Assembly (NCBI RefSeq): GCF_040412425.1 | Contig: NC_089741.1 | Coordinates: forward strand, 35,583,050-35,647,049 | Length of the DNA: 64,000 nt | Source of the DNA: Macrobrachium rosenbergii | Taxonomy: Eukaryota > Arthropoda > Malacostraca > Decapoda > Palaemonidae | Direction of reading: 5' to 3' | Part shown: positions 20,644-31,755 of the stretch, piece after piece | Numbering within the stretch: the first letter of the stretch is position 1 | Layout: each line of letters opens with the position of its first letter | Translations under genes and position numbers: made by a program | Notes under the pieces: model-generated | Told to the model about the DNA's origin: nothing | What the model saw: the letters and a program-made list of their open reading frames with translations, nothing else | The model's database searches: none

Positions 20644-20728
20644 ATTAAAAAAATGTAAAATACAATTTAAAAAATACAAAATACAGTTAAAAAAATATAA
20701 AATACAATTTAAAAAAATACAAAATACG
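20644..20728. repeat. About 20-bp AT-rich minisatellite
   Basis: Four to five units of TTAAAAAAATACAAAATACA type, probably grown from the A-rich middle of the family A copy. Confidence 0.8.
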
Positions 20729-21075
20729 CCTGCCTCTACGTAACAGATCACTGACATCAAAACAAAAGACAGTCGAAGAGAAATACATTCAAAACACTTC
20801 CCCAGTAAACAAGATCTCGAGTGTGACATTCTTTCAGCTCTGATTCAAGAAATGAAAAAATCCTGAGCCAATATATTGCATACCCTGTTGATCCTATCAA
20901 AACGGACTTCCCTGGGAGTGGGACTCTGCCTCTGTGCGGTTTGTTCAATTCAAATGGTGCTAAAAAGAGATAGGAAAATAAAAAAAAAAAATAATCTTTA
21001 CTGCATGGCTTGTAACCCGGAACAAGACAGCCATTCCTACATGAATTTATTTCCCATCAGCAACTACTTCTAACC
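20729..21075. other. Unassigned sequence
   Basis: No gene recognised. Confidence 0.4.
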
Positions 21076-21350
21076 CCGGTTCTTCTTCTTCTTCTTCTTC
21101 TTCTTCTTCTTCTTCTTCTTCTTCTTCTTCTTCTTCTTCTTCTCCTCCTCCTCCTCCTCCTCCTCCTCCTCCTCCTCCTCCTCCTTCTTCTTCTTCTCCT
21201 CCTCCTCCTCCTTCTTCTTCTCCTCCTCCTCCTCCTTCTTCTCCTCCTCCTCCACCTCCACCTCCACCTCCTCCTCCTCCTCCACCTCCTCCTCCTCCTC
21301 CTCCTCCTCCTCCTCCTCCTCCTCCTCCTTCTTCTTCTTCTTCTTCTTCA
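21076..21350. repeat. (TTC)n/(TCC)n polypyrimidine block
   Basis: About 275 bp of TTC blocks alternating with TCC blocks and a few ACC units. Glu-Lys runs on the minus strand. Perfect polypurine/polypyrimidine mirror segments occur. Confidence 0.95.
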
Positions 21351-21563
21351 CACTCATCAAAATAACTAACGTCGTTGAAACAGACTAAATCGGAAAGCCC
21401 TTAAAGAGAGCGCGAAATCTGGCACTCATTGCCAGAAATAAAACTCAACCGAGCTATCCACACTTAATGATAAAAGACAGGGAGAGGAATAAGGGAGGAC
21501 AAGACACCAATGAATAATTTACATGAACTCACGCTACTAAATGCCCGCATTCTTAGCCTTTAA

Positions 21564-21697
21564 CGTTGCCAGACGCACGATTATGACCGATTTTAACTTT
21601 AAATAAAATCAAAACTACTGAGGCTAGAGGGCTGCAATTTGGTATGTCTGATGATTGGACGGTGGGTGGTCAATATACCAACTTGCAGCCCTCTAAA
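21564..21697 (-). mobile_element. Family D palindromic element, copy 3 (fragment)
   Basis: Carries the GTTGCCAGACGCACG and the TTTAAAGTTAAAAT-type block in reverse orientation, then the main palindrome (ACTACTGAGGCTAGAGGGCT to AGCCCTCTA). Lacks the second and third hairpins. Confidence 0.7.
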
Positions 21698-21764
21698 GGC
21701 ACGACAAATAAGCAGCCGGCCATGAAGTATTGACACACCCGATGATCCCCCATTAATATTATGG

Positions 21765-21948
21765 GTACGACTGTTTCCATGGCAACAACCATTTTCTTTA
21801 ATGAGCAAGATGATTTCCATGGCAACAACCGTTTCCTTTAATGAGCAGGGTGACTCCCATGGCGACAAACATTCTCTTTAATGAGCAAGATGATTTCCAT
21901 GGCAACAAACATCTCGATAATGGGTTGAAAGGCATCCATGGCAACTCA
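21765..21948. repeat. 40-bp minisatellite with X-box-like motifs
   Basis: Units of about 40 bp containing TTTCCATGGCAACAA and TCTTTAATGAGCAAGATGA. GTTTCCATGGCAAC at 21773 fits the RFX X-box consensus; close copies lie at 21813, 21853, 21893 and 21932. Confidence 0.85.
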
Positions 21949-22265
21949 TCTTCAACATTAAGCCCTTTTCTCTCGAAGGCGGATCATCTCGGGAGGGTCA
22001 CCAAATAAACTTATATATAAGCCAAGTTTCACTGCGTTTGTTCTTAAGCTTCCTCTTAAAACAAACACACAAACACGCACATGCACAGACACTCGAGGCC
22101 TTCCTATCGACCCTTGCTGGGTCCAGAAGGCGGGGCTCCTAACATTTGCCAGTTATATTTGACTAGCGTAACCAGACCGTCAAAAATGACGGCTGGGTCA
22201 AGACAGTGCGTCTCGACCTACCGCCAAAAATGTCGGTAATATAAGTGAGGGTAAGACAGACCAAG
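21949..22265. other. Unassigned sequence with two short palindromes
   Basis: CCGTCAAAAATGACGG (about 22178) and ACCGCCAAAAATGTCGGT (about 22219) are similar small hairpins 40 bp apart, probably one old repeat. No gene recognised. Confidence 0.5.
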
Positions 22266-22503
22266 AATAGAATAGAATTTAGGCCAAAGGCCAAGCGCTG
22301 GGACCTACGAGGGCATTCAGCGCTGAAAGGGAAACTGACAGTAAAAGGTTTGAAAGGTGTAACAGGAGGAAAATCTCCTCGCAGTTGCACTATGAAGTAA
22401 TTGTTAGAGGGTGGAAAGTCGGATGGAAGAAAGAGAATATGAACGGAGGTACAGTAAAAGAAATGAGAGAGGTTGCAAAGACCCTGAAGTAGTGCCTACA
22501 GTA
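22266..22503 (+). mobile_element. Family A dispersed element, copy 5
   Basis: GAATTTAGGCCAAAGGCCAA start, intact GCGCTG and CAGCGC stem, ends in AGTGCCTACAGT with the last hairpin missing. Confidence 0.85.
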
Positions 22504-23105
22504 AGACAGATCAAAGGAACCTCCCACACACACAGCTCAAGAGAGGAAATATGCCGACGCATTCAGTTTTATCAAACGGACATTATCCTCCAATAACGAG
22601 TTCATTCGTATCACAACTGTTTTTGGATTGGTTTATCTCAGTTCTTCAATGCTGAATCTTTCACATTTCTATAATTTTACCTCTCCGAGCTTCCAAATGT
22701 GTGTTCACGCGGAGACACTATATCAACCCAAACAACCCCGCGTCTGAACTTACGCCCACACCTCAAAGCGGATCTGCGGAAAACCCGTACGGAACGCGTA
22801 TGCGGCCATGCGTATGTGGAGTGATGGGGAGGGATAATGACAGGCCCTCCTCCCCTCCCCCTCCACAAAAAAAAAATACACACATGCCGAATCCCATCTA
22901 GACGATTTAAAGTCGAGTTTATGTCATTAGTACTGCTTACAGGCGGGGAGGGGGAGGGGGAAATGGCGAACAGCTGAACGTAATCTTCATCGTTAGGTGC
23001 AGAAAAAAAAAGTGAGTAGAGACTATCAGACAGACAGACAGAGACTAATATCTTACAAACGTCTCCAGCCCTGTAATGTGAGGATTACCTCATCGAGGTC
23101 CAAAA
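22504..23105. other. Unassigned sequence
   Basis: No gene recognised. Contains a GGGGAGGG-rich patch at 22943-22960 and a short CAGA repeat at 23028. Confidence 0.4.
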
Positions 23106-23117
23106 TTTTATTTATTA

Positions 23118-23155
<38 letters not shown>

Positions 23156-23284
23156 GAATGACTTAATTTTCCACCTTATTCCTCTTACAACTTCATTTTC
23201 TTTTAATTATTAATTTTGTTACATCTCTTTCAATGCATATAGTTTTATTTCACATTATGTCATCTCATTTCCAGTCTTTTTTTT

Positions 23285-23332
<48 letters not shown>
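23106..23332 (-). mobile_element. Family G: (CT)n - core - (AAT)n unit, copy 2
   Basis: On the plus strand an ATT tract (23112-23155), the reverse complement of the 18.6-kb core (includes TTACATCTCTTTCAATGCAT) and an AG tract (23287-23332). It directly abuts the tip of a family B LINE. Confidence 0.8.
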
Positions 23333-23335
<3 letters not shown>

Positions 23336-23900
23336 GTGATGAACCCTATTCATAAGGAACAAGCCCACTAAAGGGACCAGTGACTTGAAATTCAAGAAGC
23401 TTCCAAAAAAAAGAAAGTATACCTTAGTTTAACCAGACCACTGAGCTGATTAACAGCTCTCCTAGGGCTGGCCCGAAAGATTAGACTTATTTTACGTGGC
23501 TAAGAACCAATCGGTTACCTAGCAACGGGACCTACAGCTTATTGTGGAATCCGAACCACATTACAGCGAGAAATGAATTTCTATCACCAGAGATAAATTC
23601 CTCTAATTCTTCATTAGCCGGTAGGAAAGTCGAACGCTGGGCCAACAGCGTTCCAGGCGACAGCTCTATCCACCCCTCCAACGAAGAACCTAGAGGCTTC
23701 CAAAGAATATGATGGTGTTCATTAGGAAGAAGTAAGAGGAGGTAAAGGGAAATACAGAAAGAAGAAATCTCACTTATTAGAAAAGAGAAGATAAATGAAT
23801 AAATTAATAAACGGATAAAATAGGATTAAAATTCAAGGAGAACAGTATTAGGGTAGAATGCATCGCATCTTCGCTTGAGCTTTCAAATTGCGACGGAATG
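23333..23900 (-). mobile_element. Family B LINE 3' end, split by a SINE
   Basis: Tip GATGAACCCTATTCATAAGG at 23338 and the GACTTGAAATTCAAGAAGCTT block run to 23407. The element resumes at 23696 with TTCCAAAGAATATGATGGTG through the untranslated region to about 23900, where GAATGCATCGCATCTTCGC overlaps the end of the reading frame. The interruption is a complete family C SINE. Confidence 0.85.
23399..23704 (-). mobile_element. Family C tRNA-headed SINE, copy 2, nested in LINE
   Basis: Element 23408-23695 on the minus strand, flanked by GCTTCCAAA on both sides (23399-23407 and 23696-23704), a target-site duplication of the LINE. The head at the right has a B-box-like CGTTCGACTTTCC; the body carries GTTGCTAGGTAACC. 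The 3' end shows a T-rich tail. Confidence 0.88.
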
Positions 23901-23933
23901 GCGTGCATTTCTGACAAAGGAAAGATCAGATCA

Positions 23934-23937
<4 letters not shown>

Positions 23938-23990
<53 letters not shown>
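23938..23990. repeat. (CT)n microsatellite
   Basis: About 53 bp of pure CT. Confidence 0.95.
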
Positions 23991-23991
<1 letters not shown>

Positions 23992-24184
23992 GCTTCCTTC
24001 TCTCGATTTCCACACATACGCCCGCGGCTCACAACACGCGACCGACAACCAGGTATAACATTTACTTCGAAAGATCAAAGACGGTTCAGTATCACTGAGC
24101 CATGAGGACTATAATTATAGAAAAATGACAAAGTCTTCCTTCTTTACTCCCTAATTTTAGACAGATGGATAGAGTTAGGCTATA

Positions 24185-24398
24185 GGATTTAGGCCAAAGG
24201 CCAAGCGCTGGGACCTATGAGGTCATTCAGCGCTGAAAGGGAAACTGACAGTAAGATGGTTCGAGAGGTGTAACAGGAGGAAAACCACCTCGCAGTTGCA
24301 CTATGAGAGGGTGGACACCAAGATGGAAGAGAGAGAATATGAACGGAGGTACAGCAAAAGGAATGAGAGGGGTAGCAGCTAGGGACCGAAGGGACGCT
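24185..24398 (+). mobile_element. Family A dispersed element, copy 6
   Basis: Intact 5' hairpin; ends after GGGACCGAAGGGACGCTAAA, so 3' truncated. Confidence 0.85.
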
Positions 24399-24519
24399 AA
24401 AATGTCATTCAGAGAAAAGTGAGAGTTGAAAGTTGCAGCTCAACAGGTAATTGTAACTTTTTTTTTTTTTTAACTTCGCCCTTTAAGACACAGTCGCGTC
24501 AAAACCACGGACTGGAAAA

Positions 24520-24854
24520 ACAACGCACCTTCGCCTTACAAATTTAAAAATGAAAGAAATGAACCAAATCTTAAAAAAAAAACATATACAACTCTCTACA
24601 ACTACTTAAACAAATTAAAACAAAATACAAATAAAAAAACAACGCACCTTCGCCTCACAAACTTAAAAATGAAAGAAATGAACCAAATCTTAAAAAAAAA
24701 CACATATACAACTCGCTACAACTACCTAAACAAAAAAACCAAAACCTAGGAAAAAAAAAAAACTCCCAAACACCTGCCAAGATTTAAAAAAAAAAAAAGT
24801 AGATCCAGAAAAAAACACAAACCCTAAAAAAAAGAACGATCCCCTCGTGACAAA

Positions 24855-24896
<42 letters not shown>
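24520..24896. repeat. A-rich tandem duplication and poly(A)
   Basis: AACAACGCACCTTCGCCT occurs at about 24521 and 24639 with matching downstream sequence (AAATGAAAGAAATGAACC), a unit of about 118 bp. Increasingly A-rich copies follow, ending in a 40-bp A run (24855-24895). Confidence 0.85.
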
Positions 24897-24898
<2 letters not shown>

Positions 24899-25034
24899 GG
24901 AAAAGCCCACTATAGAAGGTGAGGAAACTCGAGTCCCCAGCTAATGTCGGTCTCGCTTTCTTTTCTTAAGGTTCATTCTTCCATACAAAAGAAAGCGATT
25001 GTTCGTCCCCAGAGGATGAATGTGGGATGTTCCG

Positions 25035-25300
25035 GAGGAGGAGGAGGAGGAGGAGGAGGAGGAGGAGGAGGAGGAGGAGGAGGAGGAGGAGGAGGGGGAA
25101 TGACACAAGGACTCAGGGAACCGAGACCAGGGGTTCGATCAGCTGTGTATTTGCAAGCGACAATCCGGGTTCGTATTGACAGCATCTTGTTCCGTATCAT
25201 TGCCTCCCCACCACTTCTATCGGGATTGGAAGGAGGAGGAGGAGGAGGAGGAGGAGGAGGAGGAGGAGGAGGAGGAGGAGGAGGAGGAGGAGGAGGAGGA
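25035..25300. repeat. Two (GGA)n tracts
   Basis: GGA tracts at 25035-25095 and 25229-25300, separated by 130 bp of non-repeat sequence. They produce poly-Gly and poly-Pro frames. Confidence 0.95.
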
Positions 25301-25350
25301 TGAAAAGTAGAGAGGTTTTGGAAGGAGAAACCACTGGAGAAGGAACGGAG

Positions 25351-25353
<3 letters not shown>

Positions 25354-25432
<79 letters not shown>
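25354..25432. repeat. (AG)n microsatellite
   Basis: About 79 bp of AG. Confidence 0.95.
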
Positions 25433-25434
<2 letters not shown>

Positions 25435-25439
25435 GGAGG

Positions 25440-25640
25440 AACATTTCTATTCTCTTCGATATACCTTACCTTTCAAAGTATTCCCTCTATCATATTCATC
25501 TTCTTCTCTTATTTACTAATCTTTAGTGATGAACTCTTTCAATATTTCTATTCTTTTCGATACCCTTCCTTCCAAAAGTATTCTATCTATCATATTCGTC
25601 ATCTTTTTTAGTGACTGAGCTTTAGTGATGAATTTTTCAT
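25440..25640. repeat. Two-unit tandem duplication, about 100 bp
   Basis: ATTTCTATTCT-TTCGATA at 25442 and 25541, followed in both by AAAGTATTC, TCTATCATATTC and TTTAGTGATGAA. Confidence 0.8.
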
Positions 25641-26009
25641 TTGCCCTCTTTATCTCAAAGTGTAAACAACACCACTCACACGCAACATAAAAAAAAAAAA
25701 ACAAAGTCGCCACGAAATGACAGCAAAAGTTAACCCCTAGTTTTTGTGTAGTTTTCTTTCTCCTGGGATCCTGTTTTTCCACAACAACTGTCGAGTGTCC
25801 TCGGGTAACTTTTACCACTTGAATTACCTCCTCTGCTTCCCTCGTGGATATCAATTGGAGGAGGACCGACCGGCCCAGGGCGGCAGGCCACGAATCTGTC
25901 GCTTTTGGTGATTCATTTCTACTCTCTCCCTCAAGGCGCCTTCGATGCCAGGGTCTAATCCTGTACGAAGCAACCTTGAAAGTTGATGCTTTTTCTTTAG
26001 AGATTTGAC
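25641..26009. other. Unassigned sequence
   Basis: No gene recognised. GC-richer part at 25855-25960. Confidence 0.4.
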
Positions 26010-26768
26010 TGTGTTCTATTTTTTCCTGGTTCTTTGAATCTTTCTGTTGCTTTCTCTATCTTTTCCATAACTTTTGTATAATGTTCTCAACAGTTTTACT
26101 ATGATTTTCATTTACTTCTCAATTACGTTTCTCTATTATTTTTAATGCTTTCTCATTTTTTCCCTGGTTCCTTAAAATTTTTTTATTGCTTTCTCTCTCT
26201 TTTCCATTTTTCTGTAATGTTCTCAACTGTTTTACTACATTTTCACTTACTTATGAATTCCCTTCTCTATTATTTTTAATGCTCTCTATTTTCTATTGCT
26301 TTCTCTCACTTTTCCATAACTTTGTCCTAATATTTTCAATCGTTTTCCTATATTTTCAATTTTGAATTATGTTTATCTATCATTTCTAATTACTATATTC
26401 TATTCCAACTACTTTCCTCAACAATTTACATCCAAGTTTTAAATTCCTATGTTCTATTTTTTATTCCTTTTGTCCTCATAATTAAATTACTTTACTATTC
26501 CCAGATACTTATCCCTAATACTTCAAATATTTTCCAGCTATACCTCCAGAATACTTTAATATATTACGACATACTTTTCCCCTAACATTTTCAAGAAACT
26601 GTCGTTAATGTCCTAAATTACATTTCACTTCCACTTTCGATTTTCCGTATTATTTTCAATGAGTTTTCGGTAATATTTCAGTTATATCTTTGTCTAATAC
26701 CTTCAAATAGTTTCCCATCAAGGTTATTAGTGACATTTACCTAATATTTTCAATTGTTTTCCTTTTGA
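26010..26768. repeat. T-rich degenerate tandem region
   Basis: TTGCTTTCTCT-TCTTTTCCAT, TAATGTTCTCAAC-GTTTTAC and CTCTATTATTTTTAATGCT recur at roughly 150-bp spacing to about 26345. Further right only weak echoes (TATTTTCAAT, TTTTCC) persist. Confidence 0.7.
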
Positions 26769-26769
26769 A

Positions 26770-27094
26770 TTTACTGCAAGTTGTGCAGCTGGAGCGTCAA
26801 AAGTTACAGTCAAGATGCAATGCACTACTGCCCCTAAAACGAGTCTCCTTGTGCTTTATTTACGGTTTTATCTATTTATTTATTGATTCTTTTCTAATAA
26901 CTGATCTCTTCTTTCTGTATTTCCTGTTACCCTCTGTTACTTCTTTCAAGTGAACGCCATCATATTCTTTGGAAGCTTGAATTTCAAGTCAATGGCCCCT
27001 TTGGTGGGCTTGTTCCATATGAATAAGGTTCATCTTCTGAATAATAATAATAATAAATAATAATAATAAATAATAATAATAATAATAATAATAC
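26770..27094 (+). mobile_element. Family B LINE 3' end
   Basis: A short reading-frame remnant (VVQLERQKLQSRCNALLP) then the 3' untranslated region and tip AAGGTTCATCTTCTGAAT with interrupted AAT and AAATAAT repeats. No tandem tips. Confidence 0.85.
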
Positions 27095-27285
27095 ACCAAA
27101 GTTAAAGCGCTGTTTATTTCCTATGACCCTAACTCGCCTACCCTTCTCATCTTCGTGGTTAATGAAGGTTTGATCTGTTATTCGCCGCGAAGATCTCAAA
27201 TAGGATGGAATCCCCAGCGCCATTTTGTAGCCCAGACCCGAACACATCAAGGAAAAGGAAGAGAGAACTGAATTGAGCTGAATAT

Positions 27286-27546
27286 AGAATTTAAGCCAAA
27301 GGTCAAGCACTGGGACCTATGAGGTCATTCAGCGCTGACAGTACGAGGCTTGAGAGGTGTAACAGGAGGACAACCTCGCAGTTACACTATGAATCAATTA
27401 TTGTTAGGAGAGTGGAAAGTCAGATGGTAGATAATATGAAAGGAGGTACAGTAAAAGGAACGAAAGGGGTTGTAGCTAGGGGCAGAACCTTGAGTGATGC
27501 CTACAGTGCACCACATGAGGTACACTGACGACACTACCCCCCTACG
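27286..27546 (+). mobile_element. Family A dispersed element, copy 7
   Basis: Both end blocks present; 3' hairpin GTGCACCACATGAGGTACAC has one mismatch. A small deletion follows CAGCGCTGA. Confidence 0.85.
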
Positions 27547-27589
27547 GGGAGGAAGGGAGAAACAACCCACAAATAAATTTATGTACCTG

Positions 27590-28255
27590 GATCTAACTTC
27601 AGTTCACTAAACTCAGATCCAGATCCATAAATAATAAATGTGATACACGGCTATCTGCCACAAATGGACAACAAATGAATGAATCTTGGTCGAATTTCAG
27701 CTTTTTACGATTAGATTCGGGTTCTTAAAATAAAGGCGATAAGATCTATATCCCGTGAGCAGTCAGCAAAAATTGACGGATCTGGACCTAATCTCTACTC
27801 ACGAAATTTAGAAGATTCGGCTCCAGAAAATTAAAGTAGTGGATCTAATCTCTATTCAGAAATATTAGAAGATTTAGATCCAGAAAATTAAAGGAGTGGA
27901 TCTAATCTCTATTCAGAAAATTAGAAGATTTAGATCCAGAAAATTAAAGTAGTGGATCTAATCTCTATTCAGAAAAATTAGAAGATTTAGATCCAGAAAA
28001 TGAAAGGAGTGGACCTAATCTCGATTCACAAAAATTAGAAGATTTAGGTCCATAAATTAAACAAAGGAGTGGATCTAATCTCTATTCACAAAGATTAGAA
28101 GATTTAGATCCAGAAAACTAAACAAAGGAGTGGAACTAATCTCGATTCACAAAAAAATTAGAAGATTTAGGTCCATAAAATTAAACAAAGGAGTGGATCT
28201 AATCTCGATTCACAAAAATTAGAAGATCCAGGTCCATAAACTAAAACAAAAAGGA
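27590..28255. repeat. About 56-bp minisatellite
   Basis: From about 27777, eight units of GTGGATCTAATCTCTATTCA, AAATTAGAAGATTTAGATCC and AGAAAATTAAAG. The left part (27590-27776) has only diverged GGATCTAA/CAGATCCAGA echoes. Confidence 0.9.
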
Positions 28256-28549
28256 GTACGCTACTATTTCCAACAAATCAAAAAATGCAGGGACCTGCAT
28301 TGGATTCCAACCCACTAAAATGGATCCAAGATTCTTAAGATCATTGAAGAAAGATTCAAAACATCTCCAGGGCTTCTTGGACTCACAAGAACGCACAAAA
28401 AGCAGAGAAGAGGAATGTAACGCCAGAAGGAAAAGGCGGGACAATCATAAAAAAAATAATAAATGATAAAAAGAAATCCCCCGTACCATCCGCGTCCTTA
28501 ATGGCTGACCCCTACCAACGCTGCCATTGTCATCCCTTCCTACTCGAAG
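28256..28549. other. Unassigned sequence
   Basis: A 67-codon minus frame at 28241-28444 has no recognisable domain. Confidence 0.4.
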
Positions 28550-28608
28550 AAGAAGAAGAAGAAGAAGAAGAAGAAGAAGAAGAAGAAGAAGAAGAAGAAG
28601 AAGAAGGA
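28550..28608. repeat. (GAA)n microsatellite
   Basis: About 59 bp of GAA. Confidence 0.95.
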
Positions 28609-28743
28609 GGCTGGGTCCGGAAAAGTAAGTAGAAAAAGGAGCGTAGGATACTGAATTACAACGAAGATGCTAATGGCTCCAGCGCCGCTTGGGAGATCTC
28701 ACGACATAATGGGTGCCTACCAGGCCTTTAGAGAGACAGTGGC

Positions 28744-28746
<3 letters not shown>

Positions 28747-28812
<66 letters not shown>

Positions 28813-28887
28813 GTAACGTTGTCTTTTTTTCCCGGAAAGTTCTTTCCTTCCTAATGGAATTGATTATACGCGAGCTCTCTCTGTCTG

Positions 28888-28922
<35 letters not shown>
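28747..28922. repeat. Two (CT)n tracts
   Basis: CT tracts at 28747-28809 and 28893-28922; the second ends in a CGCGCGCG run. Confidence 0.95.
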
Positions 28923-28932
<10 letters not shown>

Positions 28933-29015
28933 AGTACATGTTAACATGACACTCCAGGCTACTGGAAAGAAAAAAAATTCACTGCCTCAGGGTTTCGCTT
29001 GTCTTTGTGATGTAA

Positions 29016-29250
<235 letters not shown>

Positions 29251-29368
29251 AATATATTATGAACAGTCACGTTTAATATTTCTTCCCCTCACTCTTTCTC
29301 TCTCTTACCACCCCAGCTACGACCAACAGCAGTCGACTAACGAGTAGAAACGTCATTCATTGCTGATA

Positions 29369-29403
29369 AGAACCAACGTTCCAAAAAGTTTGGGGACCCC
29401 TGC
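29369..29403 (-). mobile_element. Possible hAT-like terminal sequence
   Basis: On the minus strand CAGGGGTCCCCAAACTTTTT (from about 29396 leftward) resembles hAT terminal inverted repeats that I know from other animals. I found no partner end nearby. Confidence 0.35.
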
Positions 29404-29649
29404 CCTAGACAAGCCAAGACGCAGAATACAACCTCTCCTCATTTGCGCGTCTGCAAGCAACACAAAACGAGGTCAATTTCTTGAGCATCTGCACGACGCG
29501 AGGACAATGTACCCTGGATACTCAAGCACGCATGCAAGACAGGCACGGGGGCAAACATAAACAAAGAAATGTCATGATGAAATAAACGCCTTATGCACTC
29601 ACGTATTGTTTTTGAACAACGAGTCTACGGCTAGTTAATTCCACGATTA
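29404..29649. other. Unassigned sequence
   Basis: No gene recognised. Confidence 0.4.
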
Positions 29650-29875
29650 CACTGTAGGCATTACTTGAGGTTCTTTGCGGCGTGCCTTCCTTAGGCCCCT
29701 AGCTGCGACCCTTTTCGTTCCTTTTACTGTACCTCCTTTCATATTCGCTGTCTTCCGTCTTACTTTCCACCCTCCTCCTATTACACCTTTCAGGCCTTTT
29801 AGTGTCAATTTCCGTTTCAGCGATGAATGAACTCACAGGTCCCAGTGCTTGGCCTTTGGCCTAAATTTTATATTC
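29650..29875 (-). mobile_element. Family A dispersed element, copy 8
   Basis: The only minus-strand copy. Reads right to left from TAGGCCAAAGGCCAAGCACT to GCCTACAGTG; the 3' hairpin is missing. Confidence 0.85.
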
Positions 29876-30299
29876 AATTCAATTCAGTTCACTAGCCGTC
29901 GTGAAATCCGGGCCACGCTAGTGCAAGCTTTGGGATGGTACGTTGCGTCCCAGGCTGGGAACTTACAGTGTCTCGACCTTCTATTAACATTATCTCTATT
30001 TTTATGAAAGCAGAGTAAAAAAAAAATCTATCAGTAGACCTGTATGTAACTTGCCTCAAAGCATCCCAGAGTCCCTTCCGAATGTTAATTAATAGGCGTC
30101 TGATTGAGACCTGCTGGTTGCCTGGCGTCGCAAGGACAATGGTCACGGATTGAAATGAAACTGAGTCTCAAACTGATTTTTTTAAAAATTAAGCTGAAAA
30201 AATGTTCCCTAATATACCTGACATCCTTTGCAATAAGGTTGTTTTATTCATTCACACAAACAGGAAAGTCTAAATCATAGCCAGACGAAATACAGAGGG

Positions 30300-30301
<2 letters not shown>
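29876..30301. other. Unassigned sequence
   Basis: No repeat family recognised. A minus frame at 29892-30146 has no known domain. Confidence 0.4.

Positions 30302-30368
<67 letters not shown>
30302..30368. repeat. (CT)n microsatellite
   Basis: About 67 bp of CT. Confidence 0.95.
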
Positions 30369-30371
<3 letters not shown>

Positions 30372-31055
30372 TTAACCTTAATCAAAATCTTAACAATCGC
30401 CGCTACAAAGATCATCATCATCTCGTCATTCTCAATCACAAGCGTTATCCTCCTTCATAATGAAGTCCACTAAACTTACTCACCTCTCTTCACCTATCGA
30501 AACCTCAGTGACTCACATTGTCATTCTCCTCCAAAAGCGCCAATCCTCCTCCTTCCTCATTCCTCCCTTCACCACAAAGCCCAGATAATAAACCCACAAC
30601 TAATGGAACAACAAATCAAATCCCACCTCTCTTCCCCTACCGAAACCTATGAATGAGTCGCGCCTCGCCATTCTCCTTGACAAGAGTTAAATCTTCCTTG
30701 GAATCTTCTTTCGCCATTCCCGAGGTCTTCTTCTTGCTTCTTTTATGAGCGCTAACAACGGTAGAATTACGAAAGCAAATGACTCAGGGCACAGAGTATA
30801 TATATATCCCCTTGGAGTACCCAAGGGAGTATCCCCACGCCCAAACTCGGGCATAGGAACGTCAACCTCATCATCACCCAGTAAACACGAGGAGAGGCTG
30901 GTCGTGGGTGAGAGGTTGGTGGGTGCTGCATCCCACTTGCTAAATCAAGTTCACTTTCCTTCGGCTGAGAACGAGAGGGACGTCGTCTTTGCTTTTTCCA
31001 AGTTTCTCTTGTTGCAATGCATGCGTTGCTGGGGGTTTATGAAGCACTGTTTGTA

Positions 31056-31062
<7 letters not shown>
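30369..31062. other. Unassigned; weak duplicated part
   Basis: CACCTCTCTTC-CCTA-CGAAACCT recurs at about 30482 and 30625, an old duplication. A plus frame at 30745-31131 has no recognisable domain and ends in CT-derived residues. Confidence 0.4.
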
Positions 31063-31116
<54 letters not shown>

Positions 31117-31163
31117 GAAAATTTTACATAAAGGGTAAATTACTTAAACTGTTAGAATTATCA

Positions 31164-31214
<51 letters not shown>

Positions 31215-31314
31215 GTACCAAAACTGTTATAATTATAATTATAATTTCTCTCTCTCTCTCTCTTTCTCGAAAAATTTAAAATAAAGGGCAAAGTGCTAAA
31301 ACTGTTATAATTAC

Positions 31315-31392
<78 letters not shown>

Positions 31393-31456
31393 AAATTTTA
31401 AATAAAGGCAAAGTACTGAAACTGTTATAATTATAATTCTCTCTCTCTCTCTCTCT
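31063..31456 (+). repeat. (CT)n-anchored macro-tandem array
   Basis: CT tracts alternate with a spacer of about 45-50 bp: GAAAATTTTA-ATAAAG, AAA-TACT-AAACTGTTA, TAATTATAATT. Four spacers. The same spacer occurs in opposite orientation at 40727-41122. Confidence 0.9.
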
Positions 31457-31680
31457 GTGCACATACATAAACACAATAATTACGGAATATCATCAGTAAC
31501 AGGACTGACAGCTGTCCTTTGTGGTAAAAGGAAATGAGTATTTTAAGGAAAACAACAAACGCGCGTGGTAAGTGGATTGACTGTCTTGAGCTTCTCTTAG
31601 GAATTAGCCTGAATTGTGAAAACAGCTTCCAGGAATGTCAGAATATGCTGAGCCCTTATGAATGCAACGTTTACGATTTG

Positions 31681-31711
<31 letters not shown>
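31681..31711. repeat. Poly(A) tract
   Basis: About 31 A residues. Confidence 0.95.
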
Positions 31712-31712
<1 letters not shown>

Positions 31713-31755
31713 CAGCAGACTCATTTGCAAAAATAAATACGACTATCATGAAATG

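Noticed and set aside
29369..29403. Complete hAT element
   Set aside because: Only one end resembles a hAT terminus; no partner end or target duplication found, so only a low-confidence fragment is listed.
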